From positions 7,708,777 to 7,772,776 of the forward strand of contig CM039464.1 in assembly GCA_022414725.1 (NCBI GenBank): 64,000 nt of DNA. Reading direction: 5' to 3'. The DNA is from Microglena sp. YARC (taxonomy: Eukaryota > Chlorophyta > Chlorophyceae > Chlamydomonadales > Chlamydomonadaceae). The notes under the pieces are model-generated. The model searched no databases. It was not told the DNA's origin and was given only the letters and a program-made list of their open reading frames with translations. Positions 10,213-22,624 of the stretch are shown one piece after another; the stretch's first letter is position 1; every line of letters starts with the position of its first letter. A program made the translations under genes and the position numbers.

Positions 10213-12876
10213 CTAAGGAGAAGCAGTCATTCCAAACATGCGGATGAACCGCCAGAACACAGCAGGATCAAGGGGCTTGGTGAAGGGGTCAGCACAGTTG
10301 TCCTTAGTGTTAACATAGGCAACATCTAATTGGCCATCCTCCACCAGCTCCTGGATATAGTGATGGATGACATCAATGTGCTTGTTGCGAGGGAGCAGCT
10401 GACAGTCATTGGCCCAGCTGAAGGACCCCAAGTTGTCACCCTGAATGGTGACCAGTGCACAAGGCAGGCCTAGATCAATTCTCAACTTCTTCAACCATTG
10501 CACCTCCCTGGCAGTCTGAGACAGGGCCTGATACTCAGCCTCACTGGAGCTAACAGCAACAGTGGGTTGCCTCTTGCTCATCCAGTTCACAAGGCAGCCT
10601 CCAGCAAGCACAGCATAGCCAGTCTGAGATCTCCTGTCAGACCCATCATCAGCAAAGGATGAGTCACTAAAGACAGTAAAAGAGAAACCAGGGCTGTGAG
10701 TGTAAGTGAGGCCCAGGTGGGAATGCTCTCTCAAATACAAAAGCAAGCGCTTGGCTGCTGCCCACAGGGGTGCAGTGGGTTGAGCAGAAAACCTGGACAG
10801 GTAGCTCACAGCAAAAGAAATATCAGGCCTGGTGCAGGTAGCAAGGTACAGCAAAGCCCCCACAAGAGAGAGGTACTGGCCATTAGAGGCCAGGGGCTCT
10901 CCAGGAGGGTCAGTGACAGTACACTTGGCCATGGGAACAGAAAACTTGGGCTTAGTAGCAGCAGTAAGACCATACTGCTCCACGAGCTCAACAATGTAGG
11001 AATGTTGGGAGAGGCTGATCTGAACACACCTGCCGTCAGAGTCAAGTGTAAGAGCCATGTCCAATGAGAGGAACTGGACAGGTACACCCATCTCCTTGAA
11101 TTCCCACCCAGCTGCTTCCATAGCTTTGATTAGTAAGGCATAATGATGCAACTCACTGAAAGCACAGATAAAATCATCCACATAGGTCAGGACATAGCTC
11201 CACCCACCATTAGAATCTTTCCTGAAATACAGAGCAGGTTCAGCCTTGCACATGGTAAAACCGTGTGCAACCAAAACCAGCTTCACATCCCTGCTCCAAG
11301 CTCTGGGTGCCTGCTTCAAACCATAAAGGGATTTTAGCAGCTTGCACACAAGGGGAACATTGTCAGGACCAAGTTCATGAAAGCCCTCAGGCTGGTGACA
11401 GAACAGGTCCAGACCAGGTTCCAGCTTGGCATTCAAGAATGCTGTCTTGATGTCCAGCTGCCTCACAAACATTTTCCTATGAGTGATGGCAGCAAGGAGC
11501 ACACGAAGACCTGCTTTAGAGGAGACGGGGGCATATACATCATGGTAGTCCAGCCCAGGACGTTGCAGAAAACCTCTAACCACAAAATGAGCTTTAAAAC
11601 GCAAAGAACCATCAACCCCAACTTTCTTGACAAATAACCATCTGCCAGATAGAATCCTCTGCCTAGGAGGCTGGGGAGTGAGTACCCAAGTACCATGAGC
11701 ATGGAGTGAGGCCATCTCATCCTTCATAGCCTGCAGCCAGAGATCCCTGTCAAAGGTAACATTGCAGCCCCCCCACGTACAAGCAGCTTGTAGCAGCAGT
11801 ATCAGCTAATGCACTAATGCCTGGTTGAACAGGGTCGGCCTCCTTTGCCTCCAAATCGTCGAAGCCTGGGTCGACTGGAACACCCCAGCCATACGCAGTA
11901 TCAGACCCGGACCAGTGTTCGAGGTCATCACTCACATAATCTGTGACGGCCACATCGTCGTCATGACTGGTCCGGTGTAAACCACCAGAGACAGCAGGGG
12001 GCGAAGTGATCAACAACCCCCGCGAGCTATCCGAACAGGTGGACGGGGGGTGGCGACTAGTGGGCAGCGGACCTATACTAGGCTCCACTATGACCTGAGG
12101 CTGTCCTAATCCTACGACTTCACCGACGAAACGTGGCGCAGAGGAAGGCCTGGCGACCCCCTGAGATTCGAATAAATTAGAGCTTGAAGGAACATCAGAA
12201 CCCCCCTGGCCCAATGCCGCCGCACGCGATACAGCACCATCAGTCTGTGGCCTGGGACGCATTGTCATCCCATGACCAGTAAAGCGGTCAACAATCGGGG
12301 TTGGTAAAGGGCCCAGGACATTGTCAATGGTATCAAACACATGTCCAGTGATAGTGGCAGGGGTGCTAGAAAAATACTGAGATGGATCTCATAAGGAGGT
12401 AGCCCAGGGATACAGTTATGACTAAACTGTTCATAGAAGAGCACAACACGACTCTCTACCACCTGGCGCAACTTAGGAACCCAAACAAAATAACCCTTAC
12501 TCACCAGAGAATACCCAACCAGTCTACCAGATAACGCCCTTTCGTCTAGCTTATTGCGCTTCTTCCCATTGACTAAGGTAACATAGCAAGGGGACCCGAA
12601 AACACGGAATAACGATACATCAGGTAGAACCCCAAAGAACAACTCATAAGGAGTCTTGTCACCCTGAGTAGGCAGCCGATTGCGTAGGTAACAAGCAGCG
12701 AGGAAGGCATAGGGCCAGAACGACTTAGCAAGCTTCGACTCCAAGTGAATGCTCCTAGCTATGTTCTGAAGGACCCCATTGTACCGTTCCACAGTTGCAT
12801 TCTGCTGAGCAGAGTAAGCCATAGACAATTCATGCACTGCACCAATAGATTCTAACCAATCCTCGAACCACTTCAC
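10213..12876 (-). pseudogene. pol: Copia copy 1 pol remnant (part integrase, RT, RNase H)
   Basis: This is the 3' part of a Copia polyprotein that would encode integrase, reverse transcriptase and RNase H. The 12876-12265 segment begins in integrase (the AYSAQQNATVERYNG block with the catalytic Glu) and ends after a shared frameshift near 12370. The 12340-11750 segment is the linker. The 11727-10213 segment has the RT (LDIKTAFLNAKL and YVDDFICAF near 11150) and RNase H (SSSEAEYQAL, then KHIDVIHHYI). Compared with copies 2 and 3, about 70-90 bp are lost near 11750-11830. The protease, HHCC zinc domain and the first part of integrase are missing at a junction near 12880-13030. Where copies 2 and 3 have a stop after EDWL, copy 1 still reads Glu. 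Confidence 0.85.
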
Positions 12877-13027
12877 TAAAAATTCCTAAGCCCTATCAGA
12901 ACTCAAACACTTGAAACCCAAACTCACGTAGCTAAGGCATACACCTAAGGGGGGAACCAGGGGCACAGGAAAACAAAGTTAGCAACCTTTGTCGAACCAC
13001 GGAACGCACCCAGGGGTCACAAGGAGC

Positions 13028-14866
13028 CTAAGAGAGAAAAATATCCACCAAGATATCATGCCAAAGATCCTCCACCGCCGCTGGTCTAGGGCCAGGACGG
13101 CGTCCACTTCGGCCTGTAGCATGGGCGAAGTCCGGCGCTGCGAGACCTGGGATCACAGAAGGTGGGGAAGCGTTAGGGCGAAGTCGAGATTTGAGGTATG
13201 GGAAAAAGGAGACGAGGATGAAAGTGCAGCAAGTCGCACCTGGTGCAGAAAATCGCACCAATGGCAGAAAATCGCAAATCGCAAGGGCAGAATTCGAAAA
13301 TTTATCGCTTGGATGCGAAGAGCAGAGCCGAGGCATGGGGAGAGCAATGTTCAAAATGTTGAGAGACCGATATGCCTCTAGACAAGACCAGTAATCTACA
13401 GTCTGTCTGTTAGCCAACATCATACCGTACTGGATCCGCAGCGATTCAAATCGGATCAAACGGATCCCATTCACAATGGTTTCCATGGCGTGGCGCTGAG
13501 TGACAGGATGTCCAGCACTGCGGAGGTCAGTGCACAGACTGCGAACCATGCGAAAGAAATCATCGACACGGTCAGAAGGGCCCATGTGCGCATTATGAAG
13601 TTCGATACGCATGAGAGGGACTCTAGAGGCAAGGGCATCAGACTGCGTCTTCCGGATATCCAAAAGGATATCCCGAGGGGTGGCAAAGTCCTGGTATACC
13701 TTGACCATATCGTCCTCCATGTTCGCGAGCATCATAGTTAAACACATGAACTCCTGACGTTCGAGAGGCAGTGCACTGAAACCCAACAGTGCAGGATCAA
13801 ACCGAGACTCACCATGAATGAGGGTATTAGACCCAGCTCCAATCGCAGAAGGGACAGGAGCCAAGGACCTACGAATGTCCATGAAATACTCCGCAGCAAG
13901 ACCAGCGTCAAGAGCGCGCTGGTCGTCTATGTTCCTAATCACAGGAATGGACCTCGCAACACTCATAAGCAGCTCGAAATCTGGGCTAACAGGACACCGA
14001 GGGACAGGCACTCGCACAAACTGATAACCAAGCTTCTCGTGATCACTACGCCTCGTACCACCAAAGGAAACACCATGATCTGGGGGATACAGAATCCCAG
14101 AAGTGACTGGACCAAGAAAAGAACGACACCTGGTACCAAGCTCAGAGAAAGCCATCACTCGGCGATGCCTCAGCTTCACACTAACATTTGCCATTGTAGC
14201 CTGCATATCCATCCGACCGTACAAAGAGCGGTTCAAGGACTCACCATCCCGTCGATCCTGGTTGATCAGGCGGTAGTCCCGCAAGTTCAAAGTCGGAGGA
14301 GATCCACCAGTGAGCAGATGCTCCCAAGATTCGCATGACCGCGTATATAGCATAGGAGGAGGGCCAGGGGCAGGAGGCAGCTCCACCGGCGGAGGCGGAG
14401 GGGGTTCCAGGGAGGCACCAGCAGCAGAGGTGCGTGCAGAGGAAACAGCAGCCTCGCGAGAGCGAGTGTGGTAGCCAGGGAGGCCACGCTCCATGGGGGC
14501 AGATGCAGAGGAAAAAGAAGCAAAGCCCTTCAAGAAAGTGGGCTTTGCCACCTCCGGGTAAGCCGGGGGAACAGGCTCAAAGGGAGGCGCCGACGAAGGC
14601 TGAGGCTGATACACAGGCGAAAGCTCTTGATTAGGCATCTGCTGATCAGGAGGCTCATACACCGGCGAAACAGCGGAAGTCTCAAAGACACGAGTGGCAG
14701 CAGCAGATGGGGTCACGCCACCGAAGTCAGCACTCGTAGCACTCTTCAAGTCCTCCTCATCATCAGTAGTAGTAGAGTAGTCTTCATCATAATTGAAGGG
14801 GACGCAATGAGGCTGCGGGTCTGATGCACAACGGATGATCTGTGTCTGTACACAACACAGCTTCAT
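13028..14866 (-). pseudogene. gag: Copia copy 1 gag-like ORF
   Basis: A 612-codon ORF related to gag of copies 2 and 3 but clearly diverged. It starts at MKLCCVQTQII, keeps the Pro-rich region and the UBN2-like capsid part (DDFFRMVRSLCTDLRSAGHP near 13530). It then runs into unrelated sequence after about 13400, so the zinc knuckle is lost. Unlike copies 2 and 3, it reads through SAAATRVFETSAVSPVYE without a frameshift, so it records the ancestral frame there. The N-terminal coding part upstream (to about 15110) is broken by indels. Confidence 0.8.
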
Positions 14867-15195
14867 CAGGACATCCTCAACATCATAGGACAGGCGTCGA
14901 ACATTGAGAGAAGGAACCGTAAAGTTGGAGGATTGATCGGGGGGGTTACTTCCTTGATGGCGGAAGGACCTCCTCTCCGGCAGCAGAGGCCGCTGGCGCG
15001 CAGTCGTCTAGCCAATCTAGAGGAACCTTCACCCCGTTGGGAGGATTCGGTCGCATCCATTGCTCACAATGACACTGCGGATCCCACGAGCCCATGAAAC
15101 ACCATTAAGTTTGGTAAGCTTTCACAAAGCCGGCAGGAGGCCCTCGCGGAAGTTGCATTATTAAAGCAGTGGTAGCAATGCAGAGCCCAATAACC

Positions 15196-15575
15196 TATCA
15201 GCTTTGTAATCACTCCGGTAGAGTGGACAGTAGATTAAAGCAGCGGAACAGACGCACCAATCTATACACGGAGACAAGGATAACGTTACAAGCAAGGACG
15301 GACACTAAAGGACACCAGCGGTGGGCGAAGTGGATGCCTGTAACCTGAATAGACCCTAAGCCAGGATCTTGTCAACCTGACACCGTACGGTGTCAGGGAG
15401 AACCGGAGAGAGAGACAGGCAGCCAATAGGAAGCTGACACTGAGTCACTAAAGGATGACTCAGTTCTACGGGAAGCTGTCACTATGGGAAGCTGTCAGGG
15501 CCGATAGTTCTAAGGGAGTACATAAGTAGTCACCAAGTCATAAAACGCGTGAGAGCACCGCTATACATGCTGATA
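15196..15575 (-). repeat. Copia LTR 2
   Basis: 380 bp, shared between copies 1 and 2. It lacks about 15 bp present in LTRs 1, 3 and 4 near 15390. On the minus strand the internal sequence next to it begins GGTTATTGGGCTCTGCATTG, the place of a primer-binding site. It is not the usual initiator-Met tRNA complement. Confidence 0.9.
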
Positions 15576-15952
15576 CTCCACCTATGACACAGGTGACATA
15601 CAATACTACTACGCCACCTATGGCACTGGGGACATAGAACTATATGGAACAAACGAAAAAAAAAAAATCAAAGAACTCCGAAAAAATCGAGAGAAACTCC
15701 GAATGAAGCCCAAAGGGCGGAAGGGAAGGTATGAAGCAAGGCAAAGAACCAAAAATTGCCAAGAGGAGAAACTAAATATCAAAGTCGGGTAACAACGGTA
15801 TAGAAAACCCGATCCGGGAATAGGAACCTAATGCCAAGCAAAGATAACCAAAGAAACTCTAAATGTAACCAAAGAAACACAAAATGTAACCAAAAATTCC
15901 AGAATACAAGTAACCAATATTCCAGATATCATGTAACCAAAAAAAATTGGTT

Positions 15953-18900
15953 CTAAGGAGAAGCAGTCATTCCAAACATGCGGATGAACCGCCAGAACAC
16001 AGCAGGATCAAGGGGCTTGGTGAAGGGGTCAGCACAGTTGTCCTTAGTGTTAACATAGGCAACATCTAATTGGCCATCCTCCACCAGCTCCTGGATATAG
16101 TGATGGATGACATCAATGTGCTTGTTGCGAGGGAGCAGCTGACAGTCATTGGCCCAGCTCAAGGACCCCAAGTTGTCACCCTGGATGGTGACCAGTTCAC
16201 AAGGCAGGCCTAGATCAATTCTCAACTTCTTCAACCATTGCACCTCCCTGGCAGTCTGAGACAGGGCCTGATACTCAGCTTCACTGGAGCTAACAGCAAC
16301 AGTGGGTTGCCTCTTGCTCATCCAGTTCACAAGGCAGCCTCCAGCAAGCACAGCATAGCCAGTCTGAGATCTCCTGTCAGACCCATCATCAGCAAAGGAT
16401 GAGTCACTAAAGACAGTAAAAGAGAAACCAGGGCTGTGAGTGTAAGTGAGGCCCAGGTGGGAATGCTCTCTCAAATACAAAAGCAAGCGCTTGGCTGCTG
16501 CCCACAGGGGTGCAGTGGGTTGAGCAGAAAACCTGGACAGGTAGCTCACAGCAAAAGAAATATCAGGCCTGGTGCAGGTAGCAAGGTACAGCAAAGCCCC
16601 CACAAGAGAGAGGTACTGGCCATTAGAGGCCAGGGGCTCTCCAGGAGGGTCAGTGACAGTACACTTGGCCATGGGAACAGAAAACTTGGGCTTAGAAGCA
16701 GCAGTAAGACCATACTGCTCCACCAGCTCAACAATGTAGGAATGTTGGGAGAGGCTGATCTGAACACACCTGCCGTCAGAGTCAAGTGTAAGAGCCATGT
16801 CCAATGAGAGGAACTGGACAGGTACACCCATCTCCTTGACTTCCCACCCAGCTGCTTCCATAGCTTTGATCAGTAAGGCATAAAGGTGCAACTCACTGAA
16901 AGCACAGATAAAATCATCCACATAGGTCAGGACATAGCTCCACCCACCATTAGAATCTTTCCTGAAATACAGAGCAGGTTCAGCCTTGCACATGGTAAAA
17001 CCGTGTGCAACCAAAACCAGCTTCACATCCCTGCTCCAAGCTCTGGGTGCCTGCTTCAAACCATAAAGGGATTTTAGCAGCTTGCACACAAGGGGAACAT
17101 TGTCAGGACCAAGTTCATGAAAGCCCTCAGGCTGGTGACAGAACAGGTCCAGACCAGGTTCTAGCTTGGCATTCAAGAATGCAGTCTTGATGTCCAGCTG
17201 CCTCACAAACATTTTCCTATGAGTGATGGCAGCAAGGAGCACACGAAGACCTGCTTTAGAGGAGACGGGGGCATATACATCATGGTAGTCCAGCCCAGGA
17301 CGTTGCAGAAAACCTCTAACCACAAAACGAGCTTTAAAACGCAAAGAACCATCAACCCCAACTTTCTTGACAAACAACCATCTGCCAGATAGAATCCTCT
17401 GCCTAGGAGGCTGGGGAGTGAGTACCCAAGTACCATGAGCATGGAGTGAGGCCATTTCATCCTTCATAGCCTGCAGCCAGAGATCCCTGTCAGGGTTGGA
17501 AGGTAACATTGCAGCTTTATAAGACAGTTCAGTAGTGGTAGAAATAAAAGCCCCCACGTACAAGCAGTGTACTTGTACATGAGCAGCGGGGATATCAGCA
17601 GTATCAGCAGTAACCGGTAATAAAACCCCCAGCGCAGCACTAATGCCTGGTTGAACAGGGTCGGCCTCCTTTGCCTCCAAATCGTCGAAGCCTGGGTCGA
17701 CTGGAACACCCCAGCCATACGCAGTATCAGACCCGGACCAGTGTTCGAGGTCATCACTCACATAATCTGTGACGGCCACATCGTCGTCATGACTGGTCCG
17801 GTGTAAACCACCAGAGACAGCAGGGGGCGAAGTGATCAACAACCCCCGCGAGCTATCCGAACAGGTGGACGGGGGGTGGCGACTAGTGGGCAGCGGACCT
17901 ATACTAGGCTCCACTATGACCTGAGGCTGTCCTAATCCTACGACTTCACCGACGAAACGTGGCGCAGAGGAAGGCCTGGCGACCCCCTGAGATTCGAATA
18001 AATTAGAGCTTGAAGGAACATCAGAACCCCCCTGGCCCAATGCCGCCGCACGCGATACAGCACCATCAGTCTGTGGCCTGGGACGCATTGTCATCCCATG
18101 ACCAGTAAAGCGGTCAACAATTGGGGTTGGTAAAGGGCCAGGACATTGTCAGTAGTATCAAACACATGTCCAGTGATAGTGGCAGGGGTGCTAGAAAAAT
18201 ACTGAGATGGATCTCATAAGGAGGTAGCCCAGGGATACAGTTATGACTAAACTGTTCATAGAAGAGCACATCACGACTCTCTACCACCTGGCGCAACTTA
18301 GGAACCCAAACAAAATAACCCTTACTCACCAGAGAATACCCAACCAGTCTACCAGATAACGCCCTTTCGTCTAGCTTATTGCGCTTCTTCCCATTGACTA
18401 AGGTAACATAGCAAGGGGACCCGAAAACACGCAATAACGATACATCAGGTAGAACCCCAAAGAACAACTCATAAGGAGTCTTGTCACCCTGATTAGGCAG
18501 CCGATTGCGTAGGTAACAAGCAGCGAGGAAGGCATAGGGCCAGAACGACTTAGCAAGCTTCGACTCCAAGTGAATGCTCCTAGCTATGTTCTGAAGGACC
18601 CCATTGTACCGTTCCACAGTTGCATTCTGCTGAGCAGAGTAAGCCATAGACAATTCGTGCACTGCACCAATAGATTATAACCAATCCTCGAACCACTTCA
18701 CTATAAATTCCTTAGCCCTGTCAGACCTAAGACACTTGAAAACAAAACCATGTAGCTGAGTCATCCATCTGAGGATGGTAGGTTGAACTGCTAAGGGAGC
18801 TTCATCCCTGGTCCTCAAGCACAATACCTCAGCATAGCCAGAGTGTTGGTCAGTGAGACACAGAACATAAAACTCCCCACGCAAGCCCCTAATATGAAAT

Positions 18901-19658
18901 GGTCCCATGATGTCCAAATGGAGGCGTTGTAATGGTGCATGGACCTTAGTGTTGCTTGCTTTAGGAATAGGGATACGTTTTGCCTTAGCCTTTTGACAAG
19001 CATCACATGGGATCTTAGCCAGCCTTTCCACTTGCTTGAGAGTGAGGGGCAAGTTCCGAACCATACCTCTCCTGACAAGGGTGTGCAGGGCATCATAGCC
19101 AGGGTGACCCAGCCGCCTATGCCACAACCATTCAGGAGTGGTAGGGATCACAACTCCACCATCCTCATCAACATCAAGTGCAAAAGCTGGATAATTATCA
19201 GCACCATTCAAACCCCGTGTGTGACAAGGCCTACATGCAAACTTGTACACACCATCACTGGAGGCAGGGAAGGACCAGAGAACATAAGAGCCCTGAGTGG
19301 CAGTACAACTAAGACTATCAAAAGAAATCTTGCAGTTGTGAGCATGAGCAACAGCATTGACTGACATGAGGTTCACCGGACAGTGAGGGATGTAGAGAAC
19401 ATTGGTTAAAGTGATTGGTGTTGGTAACCAATCACTACATAACACAATAGAACCCTGACCCACAGACCGTTGAACCACACCATCACCAAATTTAACTGCT
19501 GGCCCAGTCTCAGAAGCATTAAACACAGTGAACAAAGATTTATCACCTGTGATTGACATCCCAGCTCCAGAATCAACATGCCAGACACCCTCAGACAGGC
19601 TCGGGCTACAGACATTCGAGAATTTCGAAGTGCAAGATAAAAGGACAGAGCTTACCTC
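15953..19658 (-). pseudogene. pol: Copia copy 2 pol (protease-integrase-RT-RNase H), disabled
   Basis: Domains in order: aspartic protease (VDSGAG just before 19559), HHCC pre-integrase (WHRRLGHPG... CDACQ near 19130-18990), integrase core (LDIMGPF, RSDRAKEF, ATVERYN), RT (LDIKTAFLNAKL; YVDDFICAF near 16900) and RNase H (SSSEAEYQAL near 16280). It is in the same frame as gag, separated by one amber codon at 19659-19661. Lesions: a TAA stop at 18675-18677 where copy 1 has Glu; a -1 shift in the A5 run at 18194-18200, common to all three copies; and another frame change near 18130. The RT-RNase H part is open for 713 codons (18094-15953). Without the lesions the product would copy element RNA into DNA and insert it. 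Confidence 0.9.
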
Positions 19659-21813
19659 CTATGTCTTGTTCAAAGCATACCCATCAATCTGAGCCTGCAA
19701 GGAGGCCAGCTGCCTCGGAGTAAGCACACCTGGAAGGGCCAGGGCCATGGGCACCGGAGCAGTAGCCGGTGTACCAGGCCTGGTCCTTCGCAGGTGTGGA
19801 TGCTTCGTGAAACAGCGGTCCTCCGAGTGGGTCGTTTTGCTGAGGCATGGGCCCCAAGTGCAATCCAGACGCCTCTTGTGGGAACCGGAACCCTGAGAAC
19901 CAGATCCCTGCCCACGCTGAAATGCAGCATTAGCAGGAACCTGGGGAGAGTCCCGGGACCAACCAGGATGCCTGGAATCGGACCTGGGGAGGGCAATGTT
20001 CAAGATATCTAGCGACCTATATGCCTCTAGACAAGACCAGTACTCGACAGTCTGACGATTCGCTAACATCATGCCATATTGGATTCGCAGCGATTCGAAC
20101 CGGATCAAGCGGATACCATTTACAATGGTTTCCATGGCATGGCGCTGAGTGACAGGATGTCCAGCACTTCGGAGGTCAGTGCACAGACTTCGAACCGTGC
20201 GAAAGAAATCATCTACTCGATCAGAAGGGCCCATGTGCGCACTATGAAGCTCGAGACGCATGAGAGGGACTCTAGAGGCAAGGGCATCGGACTGCGTCTT
20301 CCGGATATCCAAAAGGATATCCCGAGGAGTGGCGAAGTCCTGATACACCTTGACCATATCATCCTCCATGGACGCAAGCATCATAGTCAAGCACATGAAC
20401 TCCTGACGTTCAAGAGGCAGTGCACTGAAACCCAACAGTGCAGGATCAAACCGAGACTCACCATGAAGGGGGGAATGAGACCCAGCTCCAACCGCAGAAG
20501 GCACTGGAGCCAAGGACCTACGAATCGCTATGAAGTACTCTGCAGCAAGACCAGCGTCAAAAGCGCGCTGGTCATCTAGATTCCTAATCACAGGAACGGA
20601 CCTCGCAACACTCAAGACAAGCTCGAAATCTGGACTAACAGGACACAGAGGAGCAGGCACTTGCACAAACTGATGGCCACGCATTTCGTGTTCAGCACGC
20701 CTCGTTCCAATAAGGGGAACATCACGAGCAGGGGGATAGAGGATCCCTGAAGGAACTGGACCAAGAAAAGAACGACACCTGGTACCAAGTTCAGAGAAAG
20801 CCAGTACTCGGCGATGCCTCAGTTTCACACTAACATTCGCCATTGTAGCTTGCATATCCATCTGACCGTACAAAGAGCGGCTCAAGGACTCACCATCCCG
20901 TCGATCCTCGTTGATCAGGCGGTAGTCCCGCAAGGTCAAAAGCGGAGGAGATCCGCCAGTGAGCAGATGCTCCCATGCCTCACATGACCGCGTATGCAGC
21001 ATAGGAGGAGGGCCAGGAGCAGGAGGCAGCTCCACCGGCGGAGGCGGAGGAGGTTCCAGGAAAGCACCAGCAGCAGATGTGCGGGCAGAAGAACCAGCAG
21101 CTTCGCGAGAGCGAGTGTGGTAACCAGGGAGGCCACGCTCCATGGGGGCAGATGTAGTGGTGAAGGAAGAAGAGCCCTTAAGCAAAGCGGGCTTAGCCAC
21201 TTCCTGGTGAACCGGGAGGAAAGACTCAAGGGGAGGCGCAGACGAAGGCACAGGCTGGTACACAGGTGAAAGCTCCCGCTTAGGCAACTGCTCATGAGCA
21301 GACTCATACACCGGCGAAACAGCAGAAGTCTCGAAGACACGAAGTGGCAGCAGCAGATGGAGTCACTCCACCGAAGTCAGCACTCGTAGCGCTCTTCAAG
21401 TCATCCTCATCATCAGGACTATCAGAGTAGTCCTCATCATAATTGAAAGGGACGCAACGAGGATGTAGGAATTCCTCTGTACCATTGATGATCTGTGTCT
21501 GTACACAACACAGTTTCATCAGGACATCCTCAACATCAGAGGAAAGGCGTCGAACAATAGGAGAAGGAACCGCAAAGTTGGCGGATTGATCGGGGCGGGT
21601 TACTTCCCTGATGGCGGAAGGATCCTCCTCTCCGGCAGCAGAGGCCGCTGGCGCGCAGTCGTCTAGCCAATCCAGAGGAACCTTCACCTCCGTTGGGAGG
21701 ATTCGGTCGCAGCCATTGCTCACAATGACGCTGCGGATCCCACGAGCCCATGAAACACCATTAAGTTTGGTAAGCTTCACAAAGCCGGCAGCAGGCCCTC
21801 GCGGAAGTTGCAT
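19659..21813 (-). pseudogene. gag: Copia copy 2 gag, one frameshift
   Basis: The N-terminal ORF (21813-21304, from ATG) and the main ORF (21311-19659) are joined by a one-base shift: an extra A at 21342-21343 compared with copy 1. The main ORF has a Pro-rich linker with repeats of SPVYQP type, a UBN2-like capsid region (DDFFRTVRSLCTDLRSAGHP near 20200) and a zinc-knuckle-like CTWGPC...THSEDRC segment near 19870-19820. That spacing (CX4CX6HX4C) is not the canonical CX2CX4HX4C. Gag would form the particle that packages element RNA. It ends ALNKT followed by TAG, then stays open in the same frame into protease. Confidence 0.85.
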
Positions 21814-21850
21814 TATTAAAGCAGTGGTAGCAATGCAGAGCCCAATAACC

Positions 21851-22245
21851 TATCAGCTTTGTAATCACTCCGGTAGAGTGGACAGTAGATTAAAGCAGCG
21901 GAACAGACGCACCAATCTATACACGGAGACAAGGATAACGTTACAAGCAAGGACGGACACTAAAGGACACCAGCGGTGGGCGAAGTGGATGCCTGTAACC
22001 TGAATAGACCCTAAGCCAGGATCTTGTCAACCTGACACCGTACAATACTGGACGTGTCAGGGAGAGACCGGTAAGACCGGAGAGACAGGCAGCCAATAGG
22101 AAGCTGACACTGAGTCACTAAAGGATGACTCAGTTCTACGGGAAGCTGTCACTATGGGAAGCTGTCAGGGCCGATAGTTCTAAGGGAGTACATAAGTAGT
22201 CACCAAGTCATAAAACGCGTGAGAGCACCGCTATACATGCTGATA
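21851..22245 (-). repeat. Copia LTR 3
   Basis: 395 bp, shared between copies 2 and 3. It appears the same as LTR 4 over its whole length on reading, unlike LTRs 1 and 2. Confidence 0.9.
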
Positions 22246-22624
22246 CTCCACCTATGACACAGGTGACATACAATACTACTACGCCACCTATGGCACTGGG
22301 GACATAGAACTATATGGAACAAACGAAAAAAAAAAAAATCAAAGAACTCCGAAAAAATCGAGAGAAACTCCGAATGAAGCCCAAAGGGCGGAAGGGAAGG
22401 TATGAAGCAAGGCAAAGAACCAAAAATTGCCAAGAGGAGAAACTAAATATCAAAGTCGGGTAACAACGGTATAGAAAACCCGATCCGGGAATAGGAACCT
22501 AATGCCAAGCAAAGATAACCAAAGAAACTCTAAATGTAACCAAAGAAACACAAAATGTAACCAAAAATTCCAGAATACAAGTAACCAATATTCCAGATAT
22601 CATGTAACCAAAAAAAAATTGGTT

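Noticed and set aside
10696..11067. Plus-strand ORFs inside the Copia regions (also at 16436, 18939, 20079, 23108, 25613, 26753)
   Set aside because: They are antisense shadows of the conserved minus-strand gag and pol frames.
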